Position numbers and translations under genes: made by a program
Notes under the pieces: generated by a model
Told to the model about the DNA's origin: nothing
Databases searched by the model: none
Seen by the model: only the letters and a program-made list of their open reading frames with translations
Shown here: piece after piece, positions 29,605-37,494 of the stretch
Layout: each line of letters begins with the position of its first letter
Position numbering within the stretch: position 1 is the stretch's first letter
NCBI GenBank assembly: GCA_038212325.1
Contig: JBBQUQ010000023.1
Location: 1 to 39,867, forward strand
Length of the DNA: 39,867 nt
Source of the DNA: CAIVAT01 sp038212325
GTDB lineage: Bacteria; Bacteroidota; Bacteroidia; Bacteroidales; FEN-979
Direction: 5' to 3'

Positions 29605-32600
29605 ATGAGTAAAGTAAAAAAATTCTTATCGTGCGACGGGAACCAGGCCGCCGCCCATATGGCCTATATGTTCAGCGAGGTTGCCGCCATCTATCCTATC
29701 ACTCCTTCTTCAAACATGGCTGAAAACGTGGATGAATGGGCTGCCAACGGACGTAAAAACCTTTTCGGAGAAGAGGTAAAGGTTGTTGAAATGCAATCAG
29801 AAGCAGGCGCCGCAGGCACGTTGCACGGTTCACTCCAGGCGGGGGCATTAACCACCACCTTCACGGCTTCGCAGGGACTTCTACTCATGATCCCGAACAT
29901 GTATAAACTGGCCGGCGAACTGCTCCCGGCGGTATTCCACGTGAGTGCCCGTACCGTTGCCGCACATGCCCTGTCCATTTTCGGCGATCACAGCGACATT
30001 TATGCCACCCGCCAAACCGGTTTTGCCATGCTTGCTTCAGGCTCCGTACAGGAGGTGATGGACCTTGCCGGCATCGCCCACCTTGCCGCAATCAAATCAC
30101 GTATCCCGTTCCTCCATTTCTTCGACGGTTTCCGCACCTCCCATGAAGTGCAGAAGATCGAAATGCTTGAAAACGAGGACATGATGAAGCTTCTCGACAA
30201 AGATGCCCTCCAGGCGTTCCGCGACCGCGCACTGAATCCCGAACATCCGGTAACCCGCGGAACTGCTCAAAATCCCGACATCTTCTTCCAGGCAAAAGAG
30301 GCGATCAATCGTTTTTATGAACCTGTTCCCGATATTGTGGATTCCTACATGCAGGAGATCACCAAGGTAACCGGACGCGTTTATCATCCGTTCATGTATT
30401 ACGGACACCCTGAAGCTGAAAACATTGTTGTCGCCATGGGCTCCATCACTGATACAACCAAGGAGGTGATCGATTACCTGACGGCAAAAGGCGAGAAGAT
30501 CGGCTTGATCTCTGTTCATCTTTACCGTCCGTTCTCTGAAAAGTACTTCTTCAAAGTGCTGCCAAAGAGCGTGAAAAGGATTTGTGTGCTCGACCGCACC
30601 AAGGAACCCGGAGCCAACGGAGATCCGTTGTATCTCGACATCCGCGACATGTTTTATGACCGCGAAAACAGGCCTATGATCATTGCAGGGCGGTACGGGC
30701 TCAGTTCCAAGGATACAACCCCTGCCCAGATCGTTACGGTTTTTGACAACCTGAAAGCAAAGGAACCGAAAAACCATTTTACCCTCGGCATTGTGGACGA
30801 TGTTACCTTCCATTCCCTGCCGCTGACTCCTGAGATTGACATATCCCCGAAGGGTACCTATTCTGCGAAGTTTTACGGCATCGGTTCCGATGGCACGGTT
30901 GGTGCGAACAAAAACTCGATCAAAATCATCGGCGACAGCACCGATAAATATGCACAGGCGTATTTTGCCTATGATTCTAAAAAGTCCGGTGGCATCACCG
31001 TCTCCCATCTTCGCTTTGGCGACAATCCGATCCGCTCACCATACCTGGTGATCACCCCCGATTTTGTTGCATGCCATGTTCCCGCATATCTTGAGAAGTA
31101 TGACTTGTTCAAGGGCCTGAAAGACGGAGGCACGTTCCTGCTCAATTCTATCTGGGATGCAGAGGAGACCAAGCGCCGCCTGCCCGATCATATGAAAAAA
31201 TACATGGCCGATCATAAAATCAACTTCTACATCATTGATGCCACCAAGATCGCCGAGGAAATCGGTCTTGGAAACCGCACCAACTCAATCATGCAGAGCG
31301 CTTTCTTTAAAGTGTCGAATGTTATTCCTTACGAACAAAGCGTTGCCGACATGAAGAAGGCCGTTTACAAAACCTACGGCCGAAAAGGGGAGGAGATTGT
31401 TAAAATGAACAACGCAGCCATCGACCGCGGAGGAGAATTGACAAAAGTTGAAGTCCCTGCCGAATGGTCGAAAATTTCCATCAAGCCCGCCAATGCTGAA
31501 TCCAAGGATGATTTCATCCGCAGGATATTCGATCCGGTGAGCGCGATGAACGGCGACGATATTCCCGTAAGCGCCTTCGTTGGCCGCGAAGACGGGACCT
31601 TTCCCAATGGCACCACGCAACTTGAAAAGCGGGGCATTGCTGTGAATGTGCCTGAATGGATCGCCGAAAACTGCATCCAGTGCAACCAGTGTGCTTATGT
31701 TTGCCCTCATGCTGCCATTCGTCCGTTCCTGCTGAATGACACGGAAAAGAAAAATGCACCCGCTGGTATGAAGACCTTGAAGGCAGTTGGAAAAGAACTG
31801 GCCGGCATGGAATTCCGCATCCAGGTTTCGGTTCTCGATTGCACGGGTTGCGGGAACTGTGTGGATGTATGTCCTGCCAAGACAAAGGCACTTGAGTTCC
31901 AGACCCTGGAAAGCCAGATGCCGGAAACAACCAACTGGGATTATAATATCAGCAAGGTTTCTTATAAAACCGATGTGATCGACCGTTTCAAAACCTTTAA
32001 GAACAGCCAGTTCATGCAACCGCTGTTTGAATTTTCGGGCGCCTGCGCCGGATGCGGTGAAACACCTTACATCAAACTGCTGACCCAACTTTATGGTGAA
32101 CGGATGATGATCTCGAACGCCACCGGATGTTCCTCCATTTATGGCGGAACTGCCCCGTTCACTCCCTACCGGCCAAATGTTGACGGACAGGGTCCTGCAT
32201 GGGCCAACTCGCTTTTTGAGGATAACGCCGAATATGGTTATGGAATGGCTGTGGCGATCACCCAGCTCCGCAAGCGCATGGCCGACCGGATGCGCGCTGC
32301 CATAAAGGAAAATGTGTTGAATGCGGCCACTCTCGAGGCCATGAGGGCGTGGATCGACGGCATGTATGATGCAGAAGCCTCAAAGGCTGCTTCACTGGTA
32401 TTAATGCCTTTGCTTACCAAAGAAAATAGCGAACTGTCGAAGGAACTGCTTAACCTGCGCCAATACCTGGTCAAGAAATCGATCTGGATCATCGGAGGCG
32501 ACGGCTGGGCCTATGATATTGGTTATGGCGGCCTCGATCATGTGATCGCATCCGGCGAAGATATCAATATCCTGGTCCTTGATACCGAGGTTTATTCCAA

Positions 32601-33138
32601 TACCGGCGGACAGGCCTCCAAGTCGACCCCCGTAGGCGCCATTGCCAAATTTGCCGCATCCGGCAAAAAAGTACGAAAAAAAGACCTTGGCGCCATGGCC
32701 ATGACGTATGGCTATGTTTATGTTTCACAGGTTTCAATGGGAGCCAACAACAGTCAGCTTTTCCGCAGCGTGAAAGAGGCTGAATCCTACAAAGGGCCGT
32801 CGCTGATCATTGCCTATTCACCATGCATCAACCACGGCCTGAAACTGGGTATGGGCAAGGTGGAGGAGGAGATGGACCGCGCAGTAACCTCGGGCTACTG
32901 GCAGTTGTATCGCTACAATCCCATGAATGGCAATGAGGGTAAGAACCCGTTCACCCTCGACTCGAAAGAGCCGGAGTGGAACACTTTCCAGGACTTTCTC
33001 GCCAGTGAAGTCAGGTATTCTTCTCTTCAGAAGATGTTCCCCGACGAGGCTGAAGAGCTTTTCAAGGCTGCAGAAGAGAATGCAAAATGGAGATACAACC
33101 ATTATAAGCGATTGGCGGCAATGAGTTACGAGAAATAA
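29605..33138 (+). CDS. nifJ: Pyruvate:ferredoxin (flavodoxin) oxidoreductase, single-chain
   Basis: This 1177-residue one-chain enzyme oxidises pyruvate and CoA to acetyl-CoA and CO2, reducing ferredoxin or flavodoxin. It is oxygen-sensitive and typical of anaerobes. Domains in order: N-terminal pyrimidine-binding domain (AIYPITPSSNMAE), domain II, the gamma region (GIGSDGTVGANKNSIKIIG), a double 4Fe-4S domain (C690-x2-C693-x2-C696-x3-C700 and C746-x2-C749-x2-C752-x3-C756), and the TPP domain (GGDGWAYDIGYGGLDHV, LDTEVYSNTGGQ). The proximal cluster cysteines are C814, C817, C842 and C1074. Nothing is missing compared with the family. The DHODH-like gene follows 46 bp later. Confidence 0.97.
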   Translation: MSKVKKFLSCDGNQAAAHMAYMFSEVAAIYPITPSSNMAENVDEWAANGRKNLFGEEVKVVEMQSEAGAAGTLHGSLQAGALTTTFTASQGLLLMIPNMYKLAGELLPAVFHVSARTVAAHALSIFGDHSDIYATRQTGFAMLASGSVQEVMDLAGIAHLAAIKSRIPFLHFFDGFRTSHEVQKIEMLENEDMMKLLDKDALQAFRDRALNPEHPVTRGTAQNPDIFFQAKEAINRFYEPVPDIVDSYMQEITKVTGRVYHPFMYYGHPEAENIVVAMGSITDTTKEVIDYLTAKGEKIGLISVHLYRPFSEKYFFKVLPKSVKRICVLDRTKEPGANGDPLYLDIRDMFYDRENRPMIIAGRYGLSSKDTTPAQIVTVFDNLKAKEPKNHFTLGIVDDVTFHSLPLTPEIDISPKGTYSAKFYGIGSDGTVGANKNSIKIIGDSTDKYAQAYFAYDSKKSGGITVSHLRFGDNPIRSPYLVITPDFVACHVPAYLEKYDLFKGLKDGGTFLLNSIWDAEETKRRLPDHMKKYMADHKINFYIIDATKIAEEIGLGNRTNSIMQSAFFKVSNVIPYEQSVADMKKAVYKTYGRKGEEIVKMNNAAIDRGGELTKVEVPAEWSKISIKPANAESKDDFIRRIFDPVSAMNGDDIPVSAFVGREDGTFPNGTTQLEKRGIAVNVPEWIAENCIQCNQCAYVCPHAAIRPFLLNDTEKKNAPAGMKTLKAVGKELAGMEFRIQVSVLDCTGCGNCVDVCPAKTKALEFQTLESQMPETTNWDYNISKVSYKTDVIDRFKTFKNSQFMQPLFEFSGACAGCGETPYIKLLTQLYGERMMISNATGCSSIYGGTAPFTPYRPNVDGQGPAWANSLFEDNAEYGYGMAVAITQLRKRMADRMRAAIKENVLNAATLEAMRAWIDGMYDAEASKAASLVLMPLLTKENSELSKELLNLRQYLVKKSIWIIGGDGWAYDIGYGGLDHVIASGEDINILVLDTEVYSNTGGQASKSTPVGAIAKFAASGKKVRKKDLGAMAMTYGYVYVSQVSMGANNSQLFRSVKEAESYKGPSLIIAYSPCINHGLKLGMGKVEEEMDRAVTSGYWQLYRYNPMNGNEGKNPFTLDSKEPEWNTFQDFLASEVRYSSLQKMFPDEAEELFKAAEENAKWRYNHYKRLAAMSYEK

Positions 33139-33184
33139 CACATATATTTGTAGTACTTTTTTTGACTTACTAAAAGAAACTGTC

Positions 33185-34198
33185 ATGGCAAATTTATCAA
33201 CACGTTATATGGGTCTTCAGTTGAAGAACCCGGTCATAGTGGGTGCAAACAACCTGGTAAAGGATGTTGACAACTGCAAACGAATGGAAGAGGCAGGTGC
33301 GGCAGCTATTGTGTATAAGACGCTCTTTGAAGAACAAATTGAGCTTGAACGGCTGCAAATGAGCGAAGAGCTGAATCAATACAATGAACGGCATGCAGAA
33401 ATGATCAGCCTCTTTCCCGACATTGCCCACGCCGGTTCGCGCGAGCACCTGAGCCACCTGAAAAAGGTGGTGAATTCGGTGCACATCCCGGTCATTGCCA
33501 GCCTTAATTGCACCTTCGATGAAACCTGGGTGGAATACGCCCGACAGCTTGAAAATACCGGCATCAATGCACTGGAACTCAATTTTTACGCAGTGCCCGG
33601 CGACTTCAAGCGCGAAGGAAAGGCCATTCTGAATGAGCAGATCGATGTGGTGAGTGAAGTCAAGAAAAGTGTGAAGATACCGGTGAGCGTGAAGCTCAGC
33701 CCCTTCTATACCAACACCCTGATGCTCGTGCAGAACATGTATTATGCCGGCGTGGATGGCTTTGTGCTGTTCAACCGGATGTTTCAGCCCGATATCGACC
33801 TTGAAACCGAGGAGCACCATTTTCCTTATAACCTCAGCCATGAAGAGGATAACCGCCTGCCTATGCGGTTTGTCGGTTTGCTGTTCGGGGAAATTCGTGG
33901 CTCGCTTTGTGCAAATACCGGTATTTTCACAGGCAAGGATGTTGCAAAGATGATTTTGTGTGGCGCCGACTGCGTGCAGGTTGTAAGCACTGTATATAAG
34001 AATGGCATCGGACAGATCACCACGATACTCGACGAACTTGACGCCTGGATGGAGCACAAGAAATACAATTCAATTGATGCATTCCGCGGCAAACTCTCCC
34101 GTAAGAACCAGAAAGATCCCTTTGCCTACAGAAGGGCGCAGTATATTGATATTCTGATGAAGAGTGAGGAGATCTTTATAAAGTATCCTATGAGGTAA
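33185..34198 (+). CDS. Dihydroorotate dehydrogenase-like protein lacking the SCPN catalytic motif
   Basis: This 337-residue TIM-barrel flavoprotein-like protein starts MANLSTRYMGLQLKNPVIVGANNL, as class-1 dihydroorotate dehydrogenases do. Family features are IPVIASLNC, INALELNFYAVPG, KIPVSVKLSPFYTN, GVDGFVLFNRMF and the phosphate-binding GIFTGKDVAKMILCGADCVQV. The ELNxSCPN segment that carries the catalytic Cys in true class-1 enzymes reads ELNFYAVP (N133 to P138), so orotate formation in the usual way is unlikely. The gene follows nifJ closely, an arrangement often seen in Bacteroidota, suggesting a redox role tied to pyruvate or ferredoxin. It should not be called pyrD. Confidence 0.85.
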   Translation: MANLSTRYMGLQLKNPVIVGANNLVKDVDNCKRMEEAGAAAIVYKTLFEEQIELERLQMSEELNQYNERHAEMISLFPDIAHAGSREHLSHLKKVVNSVHIPVIASLNCTFDETWVEYARQLENTGINALELNFYAVPGDFKREGKAILNEQIDVVSEVKKSVKIPVSVKLSPFYTNTLMLVQNMYYAGVDGFVLFNRMFQPDIDLETEEHHFPYNLSHEEDNRLPMRFVGLLFGEIRGSLCANTGIFTGKDVAKMILCGADCVQVVSTVYKNGIGQITTILDELDAWMEHKKYNSIDAFRGKLSRKNQKDPFAYRRAQYIDILMKSEEIFIKYPMR

Positions 34199-34206
34199 GC
34201 GGGTAA

Positions 34207-35967
34207 TTAATTGATGTCAATGTTCATCAGCATCCTCGCCTGAACACCCTTCATTTCGCGAACTTCCTTATAGTACTGGTATAGCCTGTAATCCGTGCCG
34301 AGCGCCTGTTTCAGTTTTGCAGACGGATCATTTCCGGTGATTTGGTCGATAAGTTCTTCGAACCACTCTTTTTGCTCAGGCAGCGAGATAAGCCGGTAAT
34401 CCTTGATCTTCGCCAGGCTGGCTGCAAGTTCAACGGCTTTTGTCAGCCCCCCGAAATCATCAACCAGGCCGATTTTTTTTGCATCGCTGCCGCTCCACAC
34501 CCGACCCTGGCCGATGCTGTCGACCTGTGCCTTTGTAAGTTTCCGGCCTTCGGCCACCTTGCCGGTGAACACATCATAAATATGGTCTACATCGCGCTGG
34601 ATCAACAGGGTCTGGTAAGGGGAGAGCGGCTTCATCACCGGGATAAAATCCCCATTTTTGTTGGTCATGGCCCAGTCGAAGGTAATGCCGAGCTTTTTAT
34701 TGAACAACCCTTCCATATTGGGAATCACCCCGAAAACACCAATGGAGCCTGTGATCGTTGCAGGATCTGCCAGTATCTTCGTTGCAGCACAGGCGATATA
34801 GTACCCTCCGCTGGCCGCAACATCCCCGAATGATGCCACAACCGGTTTTATTTTGGTTGCAAGGGCTACTTCACGCCAGATCACATCGCTTGCCAGGGCG
34901 CTGCCTCCGCCCGAATTGATGCGAAAAACGATGGCTTTTACCTTTTCATCCTCACGGGCCTTCCTGATAGCTCTTGAAATCCGCTCAGAGCCTATGCTTT
35001 CATCATCGCCCTCTCCGCCGCCGATTGATCCGCCGGCGTAGATCACAGCAATTTTTTCCTTGGAGGTTGATTGTTCCCTGTTGTCGGGCGCATCTGTGTA
35101 ACTATCCATGGTGACAAACTCAATTTTCTTTTTTCCATCCACCTTAAGTTGCGTTTTCATCAACGTGAGAAGCTCATCTTTATAAACCAGTTGATCAACG
35201 AATTTGAATTTTAAGGCATCCTGGGCAGTCTGAATTTTAAGACTGTCGGCGATAAGGTTGAGCTCTTCCGGGCTTATTTTTCGGGTTGTGCTGATGCCAT
35301 TGAGCATCTTTAGCCAGATACTGCTGATCAATTCAGTGATCTGTTTGCGGTTTTCGCTGCTCATCTTATCCAGGAACAGAGGTTCGGTTGCCGCTTTAAA
35401 CTTCCCGTGACGGATGATCTGCATCTTAATATCCAGTTTTTCCAGCATTCCCTTAAGAAATACCATCTCGGAGGCCAGCCCCTTGAAATCGACGATCCCC
35501 TGGGGATTCAGGTAAATTTTGTCGGCTGTTGTGGCAAGGTAATACGACTTTTGCGAATAGACTTCGCTGTAGGCCCAGATGAATTTTCCGGAGCTCCTGA
35601 AGTCGATGAGCGCATCGCGGATTTCATCAAGGGTGGAGATGCCTGCAGGAATTTCACCCAGGTCAAGGTAGATGCCTGCTATGTTGTCGTCGGTTTTGGC
35701 CTTTTTAAGATTATCGAGTATATCGTTGAGGCCGGTCGATTTCTCGGGGCCTGCAAAGCCCATCACAAATTTTGTTTTTGAACTGCGATCTGCGATCTCT
35801 TTATTGAGCTTCACATGGAGCACTGTGTTTTTTGAGATCACTGTTTCATCGCTGGATGCGGTTGCAACAATCGCGGCAACGATGCCGAATCCGATGATGG
35901 TCACCAGCACAATCAGCAGGAAGGTTCCCAGCATGCTGGCGAACATAAATTTAAAAAATTGTTTCAT
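34207..35967 (-). CDS. sppA: Signal peptide peptidase SppA, 67K type
   Basis: This 586-residue membrane-bound serine protease degrades signal peptides left after secretion. An N-terminal anchor helix (LGTFLLIVLVTIIGFGIVAAIVA) is followed by two tandem ClpP-like domains. The N-terminal domain gives the general base, K191 in HGKFKAATEP, and the C-terminal domain gives the nucleophile, S386 in GDVAASGGYY. The layout matches the long E. coli form. The stop lies 8 bp from the stop of the convergent DHODH-like gene with no terminator between. A -7 element (TACATTTG) lies 21 bp upstream of the start. Confidence 0.95.
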   Translation of the reverse strand: MKQFFKFMFASMLGTFLLIVLVTIIGFGIVAAIVATASSDETVISKNTVLHVKLNKEIADRSSKTKFVMGFAGPEKSTGLNDILDNLKKAKTDDNIAGIYLDLGEIPAGISTLDEIRDALIDFRSSGKFIWAYSEVYSQKSYYLATTADKIYLNPQGIVDFKGLASEMVFLKGMLEKLDIKMQIIRHGKFKAATEPLFLDKMSSENRKQITELISSIWLKMLNGISTTRKISPEELNLIADSLKIQTAQDALKFKFVDQLVYKDELLTLMKTQLKVDGKKKIEFVTMDSYTDAPDNREQSTSKEKIAVIYAGGSIGGGEGDDESIGSERISRAIRKAREDEKVKAIVFRINSGGGSALASDVIWREVALATKIKPVVASFGDVAASGGYYIACAATKILADPATITGSIGVFGVIPNMEGLFNKKLGITFDWAMTNKNGDFIPVMKPLSPYQTLLIQRDVDHIYDVFTGKVAEGRKLTKAQVDSIGQGRVWSGSDAKKIGLVDDFGGLTKAVELAASLAKIKDYRLISLPEQKEWFEELIDQITGNDPSAKLKQALGTDYRLYQYYKEVREMKGVQARMLMNIDIN

Positions 35968-35988
35968 ATAAGTTTGAGTTTGTCAAAG

Positions 35989-35996
35989 CAAATGTA
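35989..35996 (-). promoter_or_regulatory. -7 element (TACATTTG) for sppA
   Basis: The - strand has TACATTTG, an exact TAnnTTTG match, 21 bases before the sppA ATG. No clear -33 TTTG is seen at 19 bp. Confidence 0.5.
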
Positions 35997-36183
35997 ATAA
36001 ATTAATCACTAAAATAATACGCTTGAATTCTTTGATGGTTACAACATACCCTGCAGAAAATAACCGGCACATGGAATTTTGTGAATAACAAATCATTATT
36101 TATGCTGGTTAAATGTCCGAATTCATGTATCATTGCGATGCGATTTATCTTAACCTGGCAATTTGAAATTTATTAAGAACAAC

Positions 36184-36747
36184 ATGAAGGATGTTTATAT
36201 TTTACTGGGCAGCAACCAGGGCGACCGCCAGGATTTTTTATCCAGGGCGGTTGAAATGATCAACGACCGGGCAGGAAGGATCATTAAAAAATCGCTCATA
36301 TATGTGTCTGATTCCTGGGGCTTTGAAGATCCTGTTCCCTTTTTAAACCAGGTGATTGAGATCGAGACGAATCTGGCCCCGGCCAACCTCCTCGACCAGT
36401 TGCTGACCATTGAAGTGCAACTTGGCAGGATCAGGCCATTTGAGGGATGTGGATGTTCAATCCCGATGTCGATTGAAACGGGTAAGGATCCTGCTCAGGA
36501 GGTAAACAGGGCATATGGAAGCAGAACCATTGATCTCGACATCCTCTTCTATGGGCAGCAGATGGTGTTTACCGATACCCTGATGGTTCCCCATCCTCGC
36601 CTGCATGAACGGAGGTTTACCCTGGTACCGATGAACGAAATTGCACCAGAAATGACCCATCCGCTGTTGAAAAAGACAATGTCAATGCTTTTACGTGATT
36701 GCGGGGATCGTTCAACGGTAACCGCGCTGAACACCGCTGATTATTGA
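36184..36747 (+). CDS. folK: 2-amino-4-hydroxy-6-hydroxymethyldihydropteridine diphosphokinase with an internal insertion
   Basis: FolK transfers pyrophosphate from ATP to the pterin alcohol in folate synthesis. ATG 36184 gives MKDVYILLGSNQGDR, the usual N-terminus, and 187 residues; a TTG seven codons earlier is less likely. Family signatures are LGSNxGDR, PFLNQVIEIET, LLxxLLTIExQLGRIR, RTIDLDILFYG (residues 114-124) and VPHPRLHERRFTLVPMNEIAP. Compared with E. coli FolK there are about 20 extra residues between LGRIR and RTIDLD (EGCGCSIPMSIETGKDPAQ and so on, residues 85-112), in the flexible-loop region near the active site. The next gene starts 37 bp downstream. Confidence 0.92.
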   Translation: MKDVYILLGSNQGDRQDFLSRAVEMINDRAGRIIKKSLIYVSDSWGFEDPVPFLNQVIEIETNLAPANLLDQLLTIEVQLGRIRPFEGCGCSIPMSIETGKDPAQEVNRAYGSRTIDLDILFYGQQMVFTDTLMVPHPRLHERRFTLVPMNEIAPEMTHPLLKKTMSMLLRDCGDRSTVTALNTADY

Positions 36748-36750
36748 TTT

Positions 36751-36770
36751 TTGCACGTTGCACGTTGCAC
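36751..36770. repeat. 7-bp tandem repeat island (TTGCACG)
   Basis: 2.9 copies of TTGCACG begin 3 bp after the folK stop and lie before the deoxynucleoside kinase start. Size and position match the other repeat islands in the window. Confidence 0.75.
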
Positions 36771-36784
36771 TTTAATTCCATCCC

Positions 36785-37438
36785 GTGTATAACTACATCG
36801 TCATTGAGGGCAATATCGGAGCTGGCAAGACCTCATTCGCCTCCCTGCTGGCCGAGGAATACAATGCAAGACTGATCCTGGAGCAATTTGAAGAAAATTC
36901 GTTCCTGCCGAAATTTTACGAAGATCCGGCGCGATATGCATTCCCGCTTGAATTGTCTTTCCTGGCCGACCGGTACCAGCAGCTTAAAGCTCAATTCAGT
37001 TCCCCTGATATGTTTAAAGCCTTTACGGTTGCTGATTACTTTATCTTCAAATCATTGATTTTTGCCAGCAAGAACCTGGAACCCCTTGAATTCGGATTAT
37101 ACAGTAAGCTATTCTCTATTGTGAGCTCTGTTGTTCCAAAGCCAGACATGATTGTTTACCTATACCTCAGCCTCGAGAACCTGAAGAAGAACATCGATAA
37201 ACGCGGACGTCCCTATGAGCAGAATATTCAATTTGAATATTTGGAAAAAATCCAGCAAGGCTATCTTGAATTCCTTCGCCAGCAACCAGACCTGAGAGTG
37301 GTGGTAATTGATACAAACGGGTTGGATTTTGTAACCAGAAATTCTGATTATCTCTGGCTCAAGGAGTTGACCATGCAGGAGTATCCCTTGGGAATGCATC
37401 GTATCCAGAATCCATTAACCGGAGCTTCGAACCGGTAA
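36785..37438 (+). CDS. Deoxynucleoside kinase
   Basis: This 217-residue P-loop kinase phosphorylates deoxynucleosides in dNTP salvage (deoxyadenosine/deoxyguanosine kinase branch most likely). The P-loop GNIGAGKTS is at residues 9-17. LADRYQQLK gives the DR-type motif, and YLYLSLENLKKNIDKRGRPYEQ carries the lid region arginines. The start is a GTG, since no ATG is available without removing the P-loop. It follows folK by 37 bp across a 7-bp repeat island and is probably co-transcribed with it. Preference for a particular base cannot be read from the sequence. Confidence 0.9.
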   Translation: MYNYIVIEGNIGAGKTSFASLLAEEYNARLILEQFEENSFLPKFYEDPARYAFPLELSFLADRYQQLKAQFSSPDMFKAFTVADYFIFKSLIFASKNLEPLEFGLYSKLFSIVSSVVPKPDMIVYLYLSLENLKKNIDKRGRPYEQNIQFEYLEKIQQGYLEFLRQQPDLRVVVIDTNGLDFVTRNSDYLWLKELTMQEYPLGMHRIQNPLTGASNR

Positions 37439-37442
37439 AGAA

Positions 37443-37472
37443 GAAGCCGTCCAGGTTTCCCGGAACGGCTTC
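37443..37472. terminator. Terminator between the kinase and the OmpA-like gene
   Basis: An 8-bp stem (GAAGCCGT at 37443-37450 with ACGGCTTC at 37465-37472) with an inner CC/GG pairing lies between convergent stops. On the - strand it is followed by TTCTTTACC, so it fits best as the end of the OmpA-like gene; it may work both ways. Confidence 0.75.
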
Positions 37473-37494
37473 CATTCAAAATCAGCAAACAAAA

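Noticed and set aside
30097..31008. 303-codon open frame on the - strand inside nifJ
   Set aside because: Shadow of nifJ, which is intact with all cysteine and TPP motifs; the reverse product has no family features.
31285..32088. 267-codon open frame on the - strand inside nifJ
   Set aside because: Another shadow of nifJ, caused by its GC-rich codon bias.
33197..34057. 286-codon open frame on the - strand
   Set aside because: Shadow of the DHODH-like gene; no recognisable motif.
33185..34198. Assignment as pyrD
   Set aside because: The catalytic SCPN segment is missing, so the biosynthetic name is not justified.
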